Of a stretch of 26,525 bases of DNA, positions 8,332 to 16,912 are shown in pieces. Within the stretch, counting starts at the first letter, position 1, and every line of letters starts with the position of its first letter. The notes below the pieces were generated by a model, which saw only the letters and a program-made list of their open reading frames with translations, had not been told where the DNA came from and did no database searches. Position numbers and translations under genes: made by a program. Source of the DNA: an uncultured Candidatus Midichloriaceae bacterium (GTDB lineage: Bacteria; Pseudomonadota; Alphaproteobacteria; Rickettsiales; Midichloriaceae); assembly GCA_905479795.1 (NCBI GenBank), contig CAJQNX010000004.1, positions 1 through 26,525 of the forward strand, written 5' to 3'.

Positions 8332-9192
8332 TTAATTATTAAAATATCTTAAAAATTTATTATTTGATGAAACTACTAAAGAAGAATTTTTATCAAATAA
8401 ATTCTTATATACATCTAATGACTTATAGTATTCATAAAAATCTCTATCCTTACCATAGGCCTGAGCATATATATTGATAGCTTCGGCATCACCCTTACCT
8501 TTAATTATATCTGATTCTTTGTTAGCCTCAGCAATAAGAATTGTTTTTTCCTTATCTGATTTAGCTTTAATTATTTCACTTTCTTGATGCCCTATGGCTC
8601 TAATTTCCTTAGCTTCTTTTTGCCTTTCTGTTATCATTCTTTCATAGACTGCTTTTCTTGCTTTATCTGGTAAATTTACTCTAATAAGCCTAACATCAAT
8701 AATGTCTACTCCAAAACTTTTAACATTATCATTTACTATACTTATTATATCTTCTCTGATTTTATTTCTCTTAGCACCTAAAATCTCAACAAATTTTACT
8801 CTACCAATCACTTCTCTAATTCCAGATTCAATGATAGATTCTAGTCTAATTCTAAATTTATAATCATCCTGTACTACTTCATAAAAACTTTTTGGATTAA
8901 CTATTTTATATTTTGCATAAGCATCCACTTTCATTGTTTTTTGATCAAAGGCAACAACCTCACTGTTTTCACTCATTTTAAATGTTAAATTTTGTATTCT
9001 TTTATCAAAAAACCTTACATCTTGAATCAGTGGCAATTTGACTTTCAATCCAGGCTCAATCACTTCGTCCATAACTTCACCAAACTGTATAATTATTGCG
9101 GTTTTTCTTTGATCTAGCACATAAATTGAATTAGCCACAAGAAAAAGTATTATTGCAAACGCTACAAGTAAACTGCTTTGAACTTTTTTCAT
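8332..9192 (-). CDS. hflC: HflC, SPFH-family regulator of FtsH protease
   Basis: HflC pairs with HflK in a large inner-membrane cage that encloses FtsH hexamers and limits their degradation of membrane proteins. The 286-residue product has one N-terminal membrane anchor (about 7-25). The SPFH/band-7 domain follows (AIIIQFGEVMDEVIEPGLKVKLP, with DKRIQNLTF), then a helical region rich in Lys, Glu and Ala (RMITERQKEAKEIRAIG and ESDIIKGKGDAEAINIYAQAY), which is characteristic of HflC. The length is normal. It begins 22 bases after hflK stops, in the usual hflK-hflC order, and ddl follows. Confidence 0.95.
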   Translation of the reverse strand: MKKVQSSLLVAFAIILFLVANSIYVLDQRKTAIIIQFGEVMDEVIEPGLKVKLPLIQDVRFFDKRIQNLTFKMSENSEVVAFDQKTMKVDAYAKYKIVNPKSFYEVVQDDYKFRIRLESIIESGIREVIGRVKFVEILGAKRNKIREDIISIVNDNVKSFGVDIIDVRLIRVNLPDKARKAVYERMITERQKEAKEIRAIGHQESEIIKAKSDKEKTILIAEANKESDIIKGKGDAEAINIYAQAYGKDRDFYEYYKSLDVYKNLFDKNSSLVVSSNNKFLRYFNN

Positions 9193-9214
9193 TATACCTC
9201 AATTTTATTCATTA

Positions 9215-10321
9215 TCATTGTTTGTTATCCATCTTATTAAGTGGTAAAAATGGTAATATCCCTTTGGCTATATCCTTATCAATAATAACTTTAGTAGTAT
9301 TTTGATAAACTTTTTCCATTGTGTCTAAGTACATTCTCTTTTTCGTAATATCTTTATCAACCGAATAGGCTTTATAAATTTCATTAAATTTACTGGCCTC
9401 ACCTTTTGCCTTTGATATGGTAGATTCTTTATATGCAAGAGCCTCTTCTACCAATGTTGCAGCCTCACCTTTTGCTCTAGGTATAATTTCATTTCTATAA
9501 GCTTGCGCCTGGTTTATAAATCTCTCTCTATCAGCTTTAGCAGATTGAACATCACGATATGCATCCCTAACTTCTGGCCCAACATAACTATATAAAATGC
9601 CCACACTAACAATTCCGATTCCAGAATGGTACGAATCCATTATTTTTTGCAACCCTTTTTTGGCATCCTGCTCAATTAATAATCGCTTTTCTGATAACGC
9701 TTCTGATAATGTAACTTCACTAATAACTTGCCTCATAACACTTTCAGCTGCACTTCTCACAATATTTTCACTCTTACTATCTCTAATGTTAAATAAATAA
9801 TCTTTCGGATCAACAATCTTCCACTGCACATAAAAATGCATATCAATTATATTTTCATCTCCAGTAAGCATCTGACTTTCTTTAGGATAACTTAGATCAG
9901 TTTCATTTTGTTTATCGTTATCTCCACCTAAATAGTTAGTTTTAGAAAAACCAATTGGGTTAGTTATTTTACCAATAATATCTTTTTTGACCCTTGTTAC
10001 ACTTACTTTTTCTACTGTTTCAATGGGACTTGGCAGCTTATATTTCAAACCTGGTTTTACTTCTCTATTATATTTGCCAAATCTCATTACTATCCCTTCC
10101 TCATCCGTATCTACAGTAAAAAATCCTGTGGAAAGCCATGCTAAAGCTAATAATAATAAAACCACATATATCATTCCAAAGTGATTGTTTTGCTTTTTGT
10201 TGCTAAATTTCATATAATCTATAACTTTTTCTTGAGTCTTTTTTATTGACTTCTTTGCATTATTATCTTCATTTTCAGAATTTTTATTGTCCGAGTTATT
10301 ACCCCATGGATTATCAATCAT
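9215..10321 (-). CDS. hflK: HflK, SPFH-family regulator of FtsH protease
   Basis: This is the HflC partner in the inner-membrane FtsH-HflKC complex. The 368-residue product starts with a hydrophilic Asn/Asp-rich cytoplasmic region containing the family NPWG motif (residues 4-7). A membrane helix follows (about 49-68, MIYVVLLLLALAWLSTGFF). The SPFH domain begins TDEEGIVMRFGKYNREVKPG, and the helical tail carries QAQAYRNEIIPRAKGEAATL. It is the first gene of the hflK-to-ftsK block, and a promoter is proposed 42-70 bases upstream. No clear ribosome binding site precedes the ATG. Confidence 0.95.
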   Translation of the reverse strand: MIDNPWGNNSDNKNSENEDNNAKKSIKKTQEKVIDYMKFSNKKQNNHFGMIYVVLLLLALAWLSTGFFTVDTDEEGIVMRFGKYNREVKPGLKYKLPSPIETVEKVSVTRVKKDIIGKITNPIGFSKTNYLGGDNDKQNETDLSYPKESQMLTGDENIIDMHFYVQWKIVDPKDYLFNIRDSKSENIVRSAAESVMRQVISEVTLSEALSEKRLLIEQDAKKGLQKIMDSYHSGIGIVSVGILYSYVGPEVRDAYRDVQSAKADRERFINQAQAYRNEIIPRAKGEAATLVEEALAYKESTISKAKGEASKFNEIYKAYSVDKDITKKRMYLDTMEKVYQNTTKVIIDKDIAKGILPFLPLNKMDNKQ

Positions 10322-10362
10322 AATTTTAATTAAATATTAATATGAAAATACAACATTATGAA

Positions 10363-10391
10363 CTTATAATAAAGATTGCAGGTTCTTGCAA
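10363..10391 (-). promoter_or_regulatory. Candidate sigma-70 promoter for the hflK-hflC-ddl-virB8-virB9-ftsK block
   Basis: On the minus strand TTGCAA (10391-10386) is followed after 17 bases by TATAAG (10368-10363), about 42 bases before the hflK ATG. It lies in the 96-base gap between the end of the virB6 array and hflK, so the second block may have its own start even though both blocks share a strand. The hexamers are near consensus, but the region is AT-rich. Confidence 0.4.
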
Positions 10392-10417
10392 GCAATTAAA
10401 TAAAAATAACTCCTTTT

Positions 10418-13400
10418 CTATTTTATTCTCCTACTTTCTTCAAAGATTTCTTCCTCTAATTTTTTCATACGATCCATTTTTTCTTCATATCTTTTAGATT
10501 CTTCCTGAATTTTCATTATTTTTTCCATAGCAGTTTCAGTATGCTCCTCTTGCACCACTCCTTGATCTTGCACTACTCCTTGAGATACTACCTGCTGTGG
10601 CTCTAAATATAAATCATCACTAACCCATTTATCTTGAACTGAACTTCTGTAATCATCTATTTCAGATTTTTGTTGATCATATGCAAGCTGAGTGCTAACA
10701 ACCTCTTCTTGAGCCTTAGTCATATCCTCAGAATACTTACTATATTCTTGAGTTTGAAATTCAAAATCTTGATTATAAACTTCTCTTCCTTCTTCTAGCT
10801 GAGTTTGTAACTGCTCTACATGACTTTGCTTCTCAACATATCTACTCTCTAATGCGTCATTAAGTTTCAATTGCGAGGCTTCTGTCTCATCTGTGACCTG
10901 ATCTTTATTTCTTTGCAATTCTTGAGCAAGCTGTTGAGCTAATTCATTTTCTTGTGCTAATTTTTTATTAAGTTCATCCAATTGCCTTAATTGCTCCTCT
11001 AAATGAGCCTGAGAATTAGAAAGTTCTACTTGCTTTGCCTGGAATAAACCAACCGTTTGGTCCATTTGTTCTTGAGTACGATTTAATCCATTTTCAATTT
11101 CATATTTACTTATACCACCGTCAAGAACTCTTTGTTGCTCTTCATGTAATTCTTGTTGTTGTTGGAGTAAATTTCTACTTTCCTCAAACTCTTTTATACT
11201 ATTTTGATAATTTTCAGCTTCTTGTTTATGCTGAGTTAATTGCTCCGTATAATCACTTCTTTCCTGCTCAAGAGATAATCTTTCACTTTCTAACAGTTGT
11301 TGTTTAGCTGTTAAGGCTTCTTCTTGGGTACCAAATCTTTCTTGAAGCAATTCTTGATATCTGTCTTCAACGTTATTTACATCCAATGGGTCACGTTGAT
11401 CTTTTAATTGGGTTAGCTCACCATCATTCCTTTGAATATCATCTAAGCCTTCCCTTTCTAAAGTTAAATCACTGCCTTTTTGATCTAATTGACTTTGCTT
11501 CCCCTCGATATCACTAAGTTTATTTTCAAGCAACTCTTTTGAACTTAAAATTTTATCCTTCTCTCCTTTTAATTGCTCATATTTTACATCTAAATCTTTT
11601 ATATTTTCATCTAAAATCTTCTTATCCCCTAATAACATGTTTTGCATTAAGTCTCTATTTTCCCTTGCTTCATCTTTGTTTTCAGATTTCAATCCTTCTC
11701 TCAATTTCGCAAATTGTTTTGCAAAGTCTGCCCCCTTACTCTTAAGGTCTTTTAATCCATCTGTTACTTTTTTTTGCTCTTCCTTAACATTATACACTCC
11801 AAGAGTAGCTGTAGGGCTAGGATCACCAGTAAAATTACTCCACATCCCTGTAACAGCTCCAGCAGTTTTACCCACTGTCTCAACCGCCCCTTTTCCAACT
11901 TTAATTATAGAATCCTTTTCAGTACCTGCAATTTTGTGTGACGCTCTATCGATATAATGAAGCAATCCCATTCTTTGTTGTATTGGTGAAAATACATTTC
12001 TATTTAAATATTGATAAGCTCTCGAACCATACAACTGATTTTCCCGAGCTTGAACAAAGCCATCAAAATTATCCATCGCAGTTCCATACATATTTGATAA
12101 TGGCGTTTTTGCAACACCACCTACAGCATCAACAAGCCTAGGTACATAGTCCATATATACCCTAAATAATACAGATGAGATCAAGACATAAAAAAACTTA
12201 AGAGGTGTTACAGCATCAGAAAATTCACTAGCATTACTTGCTTTCCAAAATGGAGGATCCATTATTGTAATATCAAATATCTGCAAAGTGAATATTGGCG
12301 CCCAACACACTGTGTAATACAGTAAATCCTGCAATTGTGTTATAATTAAACTCAACATTAAAGCAACTGTCGCTGTTACAACTATCATCATAATACATGA
12401 TCCTATAAACTGGTCTAACCAATTGTCAAATAGATGTATAGTTTGTTTGAATAGAATGCTTACGATAAAGATAGGTAATATAATAAGCAGCAAAGCCAAT
12501 AAGAAAAAGCTCAATAAATACTGCACTAATGATCTCCACATACCCATAAACATCAAAATAACACAAATATATACCCCTATTATTAGATAAAATTTATTTG
12601 TAAACAACATCCCCCAAATTTTTGCATTAAAAGCAGATGACGTAACCATCTGAATCACATTATCATATGCAGAAAAAACAGTATCTAATTCAGGAAAGGG
12701 CAGCAATGACCTACCATTTACTGGATCAAACATCGATGCCTTCATAATTATAGTAGATATACTTATAGTAGCATCTACTATACCTTGAAATAACTCAGGT
12801 ATAGCTTTTAAGGTTGGGTCAGAAATTACAGTGGATATAATACCAATTTTAAATAGTCTTACTATCAATTCTGTTTGATTAATTTCAATTAAACCAAGCA
12901 TAAAAAATATAACTGTAAATACAACAAACAAGATAAGTATTGCCCTCACTACAGTCCTAAAGCCAGATTCTTTGACTATATTGTTGTATATAATATCTTT
13001 TACCTTATCAAATGTCTCTTTGAAAAAATCAATTAATTGCTCTATATACCCTTTCTTTTTAATAAAGGCACCATTGTCAATTTTGATTTTATAAGAGCCC
13101 ATATTATCTCTATAGTATGAATCTTCAATTTTAAAATATAAGACTCCACCAGCTGGTATTTTCTCTTGAGTAAATGATTGATTTGCAGTATCCCATTTTT
13201 CAACGTGATCAACTACATATGTTTTTATAGTAACAGGATCTGAAGAGCTGCCACTAGAGGTACTAGGTTTGTATTGCTTTTCTTTGAGCGGTCCAACTCT
13301 AAAAGTTCTAAAATTATCGTCACCTAAGACCGGAGAATCATTAGGATTTTTGCCATTTAACGCAATTAAGCCATATATGCCATAACCATCCTTTATACAA

Positions 13401-13888
13401 CAAGGTAAATTTTCTTGCTTATTACCCTTATTTATCTCTTTTCCATCAGGATAACAACCTTTACCTATACTCTCATTGCATATGTCAAATTTACAATTTT
13501 TTCCATCAATTTCTAAATCTCCCCATGGTTTCCAACCACCCTCTACAGTTATAGCTATATTATTCGCGTTATTATCAATATTATTATTTCCTTTAGTAAA
13601 AAATTCTGGATCAAATTTTTTCCACTGACATTCTCCACACTTTGGATCTTTTGAATATTGACATTTATCATTACCATTATTGTCCACACTACACTTAGAT
13701 TTGATAATTATCGAGCCCGTTGAAAATCCAAAATCATAAGCCATATAACAACTGCCTTGAAAATTGTCAGTAATTCCAGAACAATCATTAGAATCATCAG
13801 CATTAGATATAGTGGTAAAATAAAAATTTTGCACTAAAAGAAAAAATAGCAAAAATTTAAAAAAGATTTTTATTTTCCCTTTGTTCAT
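10418..13888 (-). CDS. virB6: Extended VirB6/TrbL channel protein with long C-terminal coiled-coil tail (third virB6 paralog)
   Basis: VirB6 proteins form the inner-membrane translocation channel of the type IV secretion system. This 1156-residue paralog has a signal peptide (about 1-30). A Cys-rich region exposed outside the inner membrane follows (about 31-300), with CYMAYDFGFS and, at its end, GGVLYFKIEDSYYRDNMGSY. The polytopic VirB6 core is at about 311-590 (VVRAILILFVVF, then LVDAVGGVAKTPLSNMYG). The remaining 560 residues are hydrophilic. From about residue 700 they are a Gln/Glu/Leu-rich predicted coiled coil, far beyond the roughly 300 residues of classical VirB6. It starts by a one-base overlap (TAATG) with the preceding virB6, so the two are translationally coupled. 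The core call is secure; the tail function is unknown and could be cytosolic scaffolding or surface exposure. Confidence 0.85.
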   Translation of the reverse strand: MNKGKIKIFFKFLLFFLLVQNFYFTTISNADDSNDCSGITDNFQGSCYMAYDFGFSTGSIIIKSKCSVDNNGNDKCQYSKDPKCGECQWKKFDPEFFTKGNNNIDNNANNIAITVEGGWKPWGDLEIDGKNCKFDICNESIGKGCYPDGKEINKGNKQENLPCCIKDGYGIYGLIALNGKNPNDSPVLGDDNFRTFRVGPLKEKQYKPSTSSGSSSDPVTIKTYVVDHVEKWDTANQSFTQEKIPAGGVLYFKIEDSYYRDNMGSYKIKIDNGAFIKKKGYIEQLIDFFKETFDKVKDIIYNNIVKESGFRTVVRAILILFVVFTVIFFMLGLIEINQTELIVRLFKIGIISTVISDPTLKAIPELFQGIVDATISISTIIMKASMFDPVNGRSLLPFPELDTVFSAYDNVIQMVTSSAFNAKIWGMLFTNKFYLIIGVYICVILMFMGMWRSLVQYLLSFFLLALLLIILPIFIVSILFKQTIHLFDNWLDQFIGSCIMMIVVTATVALMLSLIITQLQDLLYYTVCWAPIFTLQIFDITIMDPPFWKASNASEFSDAVTPLKFFYVLISSVLFRVYMDYVPRLVDAVGGVAKTPLSNMYGTAMDNFDGFVQARENQLYGSRAYQYLNRNVFSPIQQRMGLLHYIDRASHKIAGTEKDSIIKVGKGAVETVGKTAGAVTGMWSNFTGDPSPTATLGVYNVKEEQKKVTDGLKDLKSKGADFAKQFAKLREGLKSENKDEARENRDLMQNMLLGDKKILDENIKDLDVKYEQLKGEKDKILSSKELLENKLSDIEGKQSQLDQKGSDLTLEREGLDDIQRNDGELTQLKDQRDPLDVNNVEDRYQELLQERFGTQEEALTAKQQLLESERLSLEQERSDYTEQLTQHKQEAENYQNSIKEFEESRNLLQQQQELHEEQQRVLDGGISKYEIENGLNRTQEQMDQTVGLFQAKQVELSNSQAHLEEQLRQLDELNKKLAQENELAQQLAQELQRNKDQVTDETEASQLKLNDALESRYVEKQSHVEQLQTQLEEGREVYNQDFEFQTQEYSKYSEDMTKAQEEVVSTQLAYDQQKSEIDDYRSSVQDKWVSDDLYLEPQQVVSQGVVQDQGVVQEEHTETAMEKIMKIQEESKRYEEKMDRMKKLEEEIFEESRRIK
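10550..10585 (-). repeat. Two imperfect 18-bp tandem repeats in the VirB6 tail
   Basis: The units at 10550-10567 and 10568-10585 differ at only a few bases and encode successive QGVVQD and QGVVQE hexapeptides near the C-terminus of the third VirB6. Because each unit is six codons long, copy-number change would not shift the frame. Confidence 0.7.
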
Positions 13889-16854
13889 TACTTCCTCTTA
13901 ACTTGATCTGGTTTATTTTTAGAATCATCTTTTTTACCACCACTATCTTTCTTGTCACCTCTATCTTTCATATCGTAATTTCCTGTACCAAGTACAGTAT
14001 TACCTACCTTAGAGGCAACACCAGAAACAGCACCAATAGCATATGATTGCGTCTTTACTGCAACTGCTTCTAAATCAAATCCATAAAAACTACTTGTAGC
14101 TATTTTATTTGCAAAGCTAGACGCTAACTTAACCATTCCATCCATAGCCTGCACAACAATAAGCAGTGCCAAGACAGGTGTAAGTAAATTTATAGGTGAT
14201 GACATGGAAGCCTGCAATGGGAAATGTGCTCCATACAAAGCAACCCACCATGCATTTTTCCAAGGTAAACATAGATAAGAGCCAAATATATCAAATGATA
14301 ATATACAAGTTGGACATGCAGTAAAGCTTAAAGCTGCATGCAAAGTTAGAACAAAAAGTTCATGTAAAATTGCTAATGCCACAAATGCAAAGATTGGTTG
14401 AAACACCATCGATATCATATTATTAATCCATGATCTAAATAATTTAGATGTTTTATTAAATAGCATAAAAGAAATAAAAATTGGGGCTAAAATGAATAAT
14501 ATACACAAGGTTATCATGGAGTATAAATATGTAACAATTATGCGTAATGCACAGATTAAATAACTTATAATTGCCAAAATAATTAAAAATGCTATCAATA
14601 TCCCCACTAAACTTGTGCATGTTAAAGCCCATATCTTTGTCCAGATAGTATTATTAAATAACTGATGAAAAATTTCATCAAACATTCCAAAAACTATATT
14701 AACCAATTCAGCATGCGTTGTATTCCCAACGCTTATTTTTTGCATATTTGTAATTGGTTGAATAATATCATAAATCAGTTCCATACTACCATTTAGTAAC
14801 ACACTGAATAAATACGTATTAAAAAATACCCAACTATTTGGTGAAATTATCATTGCTACGAAGGCTATCTTCAAAATTCTATTGATTGCTTCCTGTTGCG
14901 TTGTCTTTGCAAACCCTATCATATAGCTAATTCCTGTATATACCAAATACAAAACTAACAAAGCTCTAATTCCATTAATTATCAAAGGATCCTGAGTTAA
15001 TTTGTTGAAAATATATTGAACTTTACCAGAGCTTGCTTTATTGCCATCATCACCAATAAAAAATCTAGTAATTTGGTTTACAATGTCAGCTATGGTCTTA
15101 GATATTTGATCGTTTGCTATATCTTTCTTATTTACAATTACACCATACGAACCTAAAGTATTTTCTCTTCCATCATGTATTAAAGCTGGATTTATACGGA
15201 AATAAATCTTTCCACTTTTTTCAATTTCGAATTCTTTATTACCCAAATGCTCCTTGGCATCCTCCCATTTAACACCTGTATCCCATGGTATATATTTTTT
15301 CTCTACATTTACGCCATCTCCAGTAACTTCTACAATAGCATATTGCAATCCCTCACCATCAATCTTAGGACTTCCCTTCCTGCTTATCTCAACCTCATAT
15401 CCACCAAAATTATAAGAAAAATCCCTCGTTTCAACCCTACTGGACTCAGGTGTAAAATTAGAATACTCTTGTTTAGAAATTGATATATCTTTGAAAGGGG
15501 TAATTCGTGAATTATCTACATAATCAGCACACGTCTTATAGTAATTAACACTGCAGCAATCGAAAACTTTGCACCACCATGGGCACTTTTTATCATATCC
15601 CTTTTGACACTTCGTATCTACAATATAATCATCCTTATATTTAATTTGTAATGTTTCACCACCTGTATAACCTTTCAAATAGCCTTGAAATTCAAATTTA
15701 TCTAAAGGAACATAGTTAGCGCTCCACCCATTAACATTTAACTTTTTTTTGACAAACGTATCTCTGGTCCCTCTCAAAAAGCATTCACTACTATTATCCT
15801 TATTCCTATCATCCTTATTCTTTTTTTCGATTATTCTTTTTTCATGAAATCCAGCACATCCTTTATTGGCACAATCAATAGTTTTATTTTGTTCATTAAT
15901 GCAATATGATTTTTGATTGTCAGTATAATAACATATCGCTGATTCTTCTCCTGGAAAATAGCTTTTTTTATCAAAACAAGTGCCATTAAATGTTAAATCT
16001 AGGTCTGATTCATTAGGAATGTACATTTTATCAGAAGTAAATGGCAACACACTCCCCTTGTCCTTGCCAACATAATTACCAAAAAACTTACCCCCATAAG
16101 CGAATCTTAAATAATCTCCATCTTTTAATTTTATTTTAGTATCCTTCCAGTCTGAACTTCTTGCACTCCACCCGCCCGTGTTGACTTGCTCAGGCTTAGT
16201 ATACCAATAATCTGGCGAAACCCTTACTGTTTCAAAACCCCCTAAAAATATTGTATTTCCATAAGAAGTATCTGAATTTCCCAAACTAAAAATTACTTTA
16301 TCTTTCTCTTTAACATCAAAACTTATAGGAAAGTATGCGAAATCAATGGATTCATCATTTTGTTCTCCATTAGTACTACACGTTGTATTTATTGTAATTG
16401 GCTCTTCAACCCACTTCCATCCAAAAACACTTGAATCTCCATCATCTTTAACCCTATATTTACTAGAAAATTTACTCCCCACACCTTTCCTACAATGTAC
16501 TAAACATTGCTCTATTATATCTTGATTAAGTTGCACACCTGTTAGACTATTTGGTATACCTGATTTAGATGATTCAAGGCAATCATCCCCCTTTCTTTTT
16601 TTGCAATCGGTGCTACTGAATTCACTTGGTTGGGAAAATTCTCTACACTGATTTTCACATATTTTATCACATTTACTTCCATGAGGTCTGACGTATATAT
16701 AACTCTTCTGAGAATCCCCATAATCCCATGGCATATAGCAATCATCAAAGCTTATACTTTCTGCAAATACGCAAGAGAAGCCAGTTGTAACCATCAACAA
16801 TCCTACACATAGTAAAAAACATTTGTTAATAATGGTTTTTATAATATGTTTCAT
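13888..16854 (-). CDS. virB6: Extended VirB6/TrbL channel protein with large Cys-rich ectodomain (second virB6 paralog)
   Basis: The 988-residue product has a signal peptide (about 1-31, ending CVFA). A long ectodomain (about 32-625) with many cysteine pairs follows, opening with CYMPWDYGDSQKSYIYV and closing with GKIYFRINPALIHDG and NTLGSYGVIV. The VirB6 core of several helices is at about 628-905 (IRALLVLYLVYTGISYMIGF, then LLIVVQAMDGMVKLASSF). A short Lys/Asp-rich cytosolic tail ends the protein. The opening and closing ectodomain motifs recur in the third VirB6, so the two are tandem paralogs. The gene begins 58 bases after the first virB6 and ends in a one-base overlap with the third. 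Extended VirB6 proteins of this plan are known from Rickettsiales; the ectodomain ligand or role is not known. Confidence 0.85.
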   Translation of the reverse strand: MKHIIKTIINKCFLLCVGLLMVTTGFSCVFAESISFDDCYMPWDYGDSQKSYIYVRPHGSKCDKICENQCREFSQPSEFSSTDCKKRKGDDCLESSKSGIPNSLTGVQLNQDIIEQCLVHCRKGVGSKFSSKYRVKDDGDSSVFGWKWVEEPITINTTCSTNGEQNDESIDFAYFPISFDVKEKDKVIFSLGNSDTSYGNTIFLGGFETVRVSPDYWYTKPEQVNTGGWSARSSDWKDTKIKLKDGDYLRFAYGGKFFGNYVGKDKGSVLPFTSDKMYIPNESDLDLTFNGTCFDKKSYFPGEESAICYYTDNQKSYCINEQNKTIDCANKGCAGFHEKRIIEKKNKDDRNKDNSSECFLRGTRDTFVKKKLNVNGWSANYVPLDKFEFQGYLKGYTGGETLQIKYKDDYIVDTKCQKGYDKKCPWWCKVFDCCSVNYYKTCADYVDNSRITPFKDISISKQEYSNFTPESSRVETRDFSYNFGGYEVEISRKGSPKIDGEGLQYAIVEVTGDGVNVEKKYIPWDTGVKWEDAKEHLGNKEFEIEKSGKIYFRINPALIHDGRENTLGSYGVIVNKKDIANDQISKTIADIVNQITRFFIGDDGNKASSGKVQYIFNKLTQDPLIINGIRALLVLYLVYTGISYMIGFAKTTQQEAINRILKIAFVAMIISPNSWVFFNTYLFSVLLNGSMELIYDIIQPITNMQKISVGNTTHAELVNIVFGMFDEIFHQLFNNTIWTKIWALTCTSLVGILIAFLIILAIISYLICALRIIVTYLYSMITLCILFILAPIFISFMLFNKTSKLFRSWINNMISMVFQPIFAFVALAILHELFVLTLHAALSFTACPTCILSFDIFGSYLCLPWKNAWWVALYGAHFPLQASMSSPINLLTPVLALLIVVQAMDGMVKLASSFANKIATSSFYGFDLEAVAVKTQSYAIGAVSGVASKVGNTVLGTGNYDMKDRGDKKDSGGKKDDSKNKPDQVKRK

Positions 16855-16912
16855 TTATTATCTCCCTATATTCTCAATATAAATACAACACAATGATAAT
16901 CTAGGCATTTTA

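Noticed and set aside
11035..11957. Several plus-strand open frames opposite the VirB6 coiled-coil tail
   Set aside because: They are the reverse reading of Gln/Glu/Leu-rich codons, which yields few stops by composition, and they resemble no protein family.
16542..16748. Minus-strand open frame inside the second virB6
   Set aside because: It lies in another frame of a well-supported gene, has Cys/Met-poor random composition and no ribosome binding site; it is a shadow frame.
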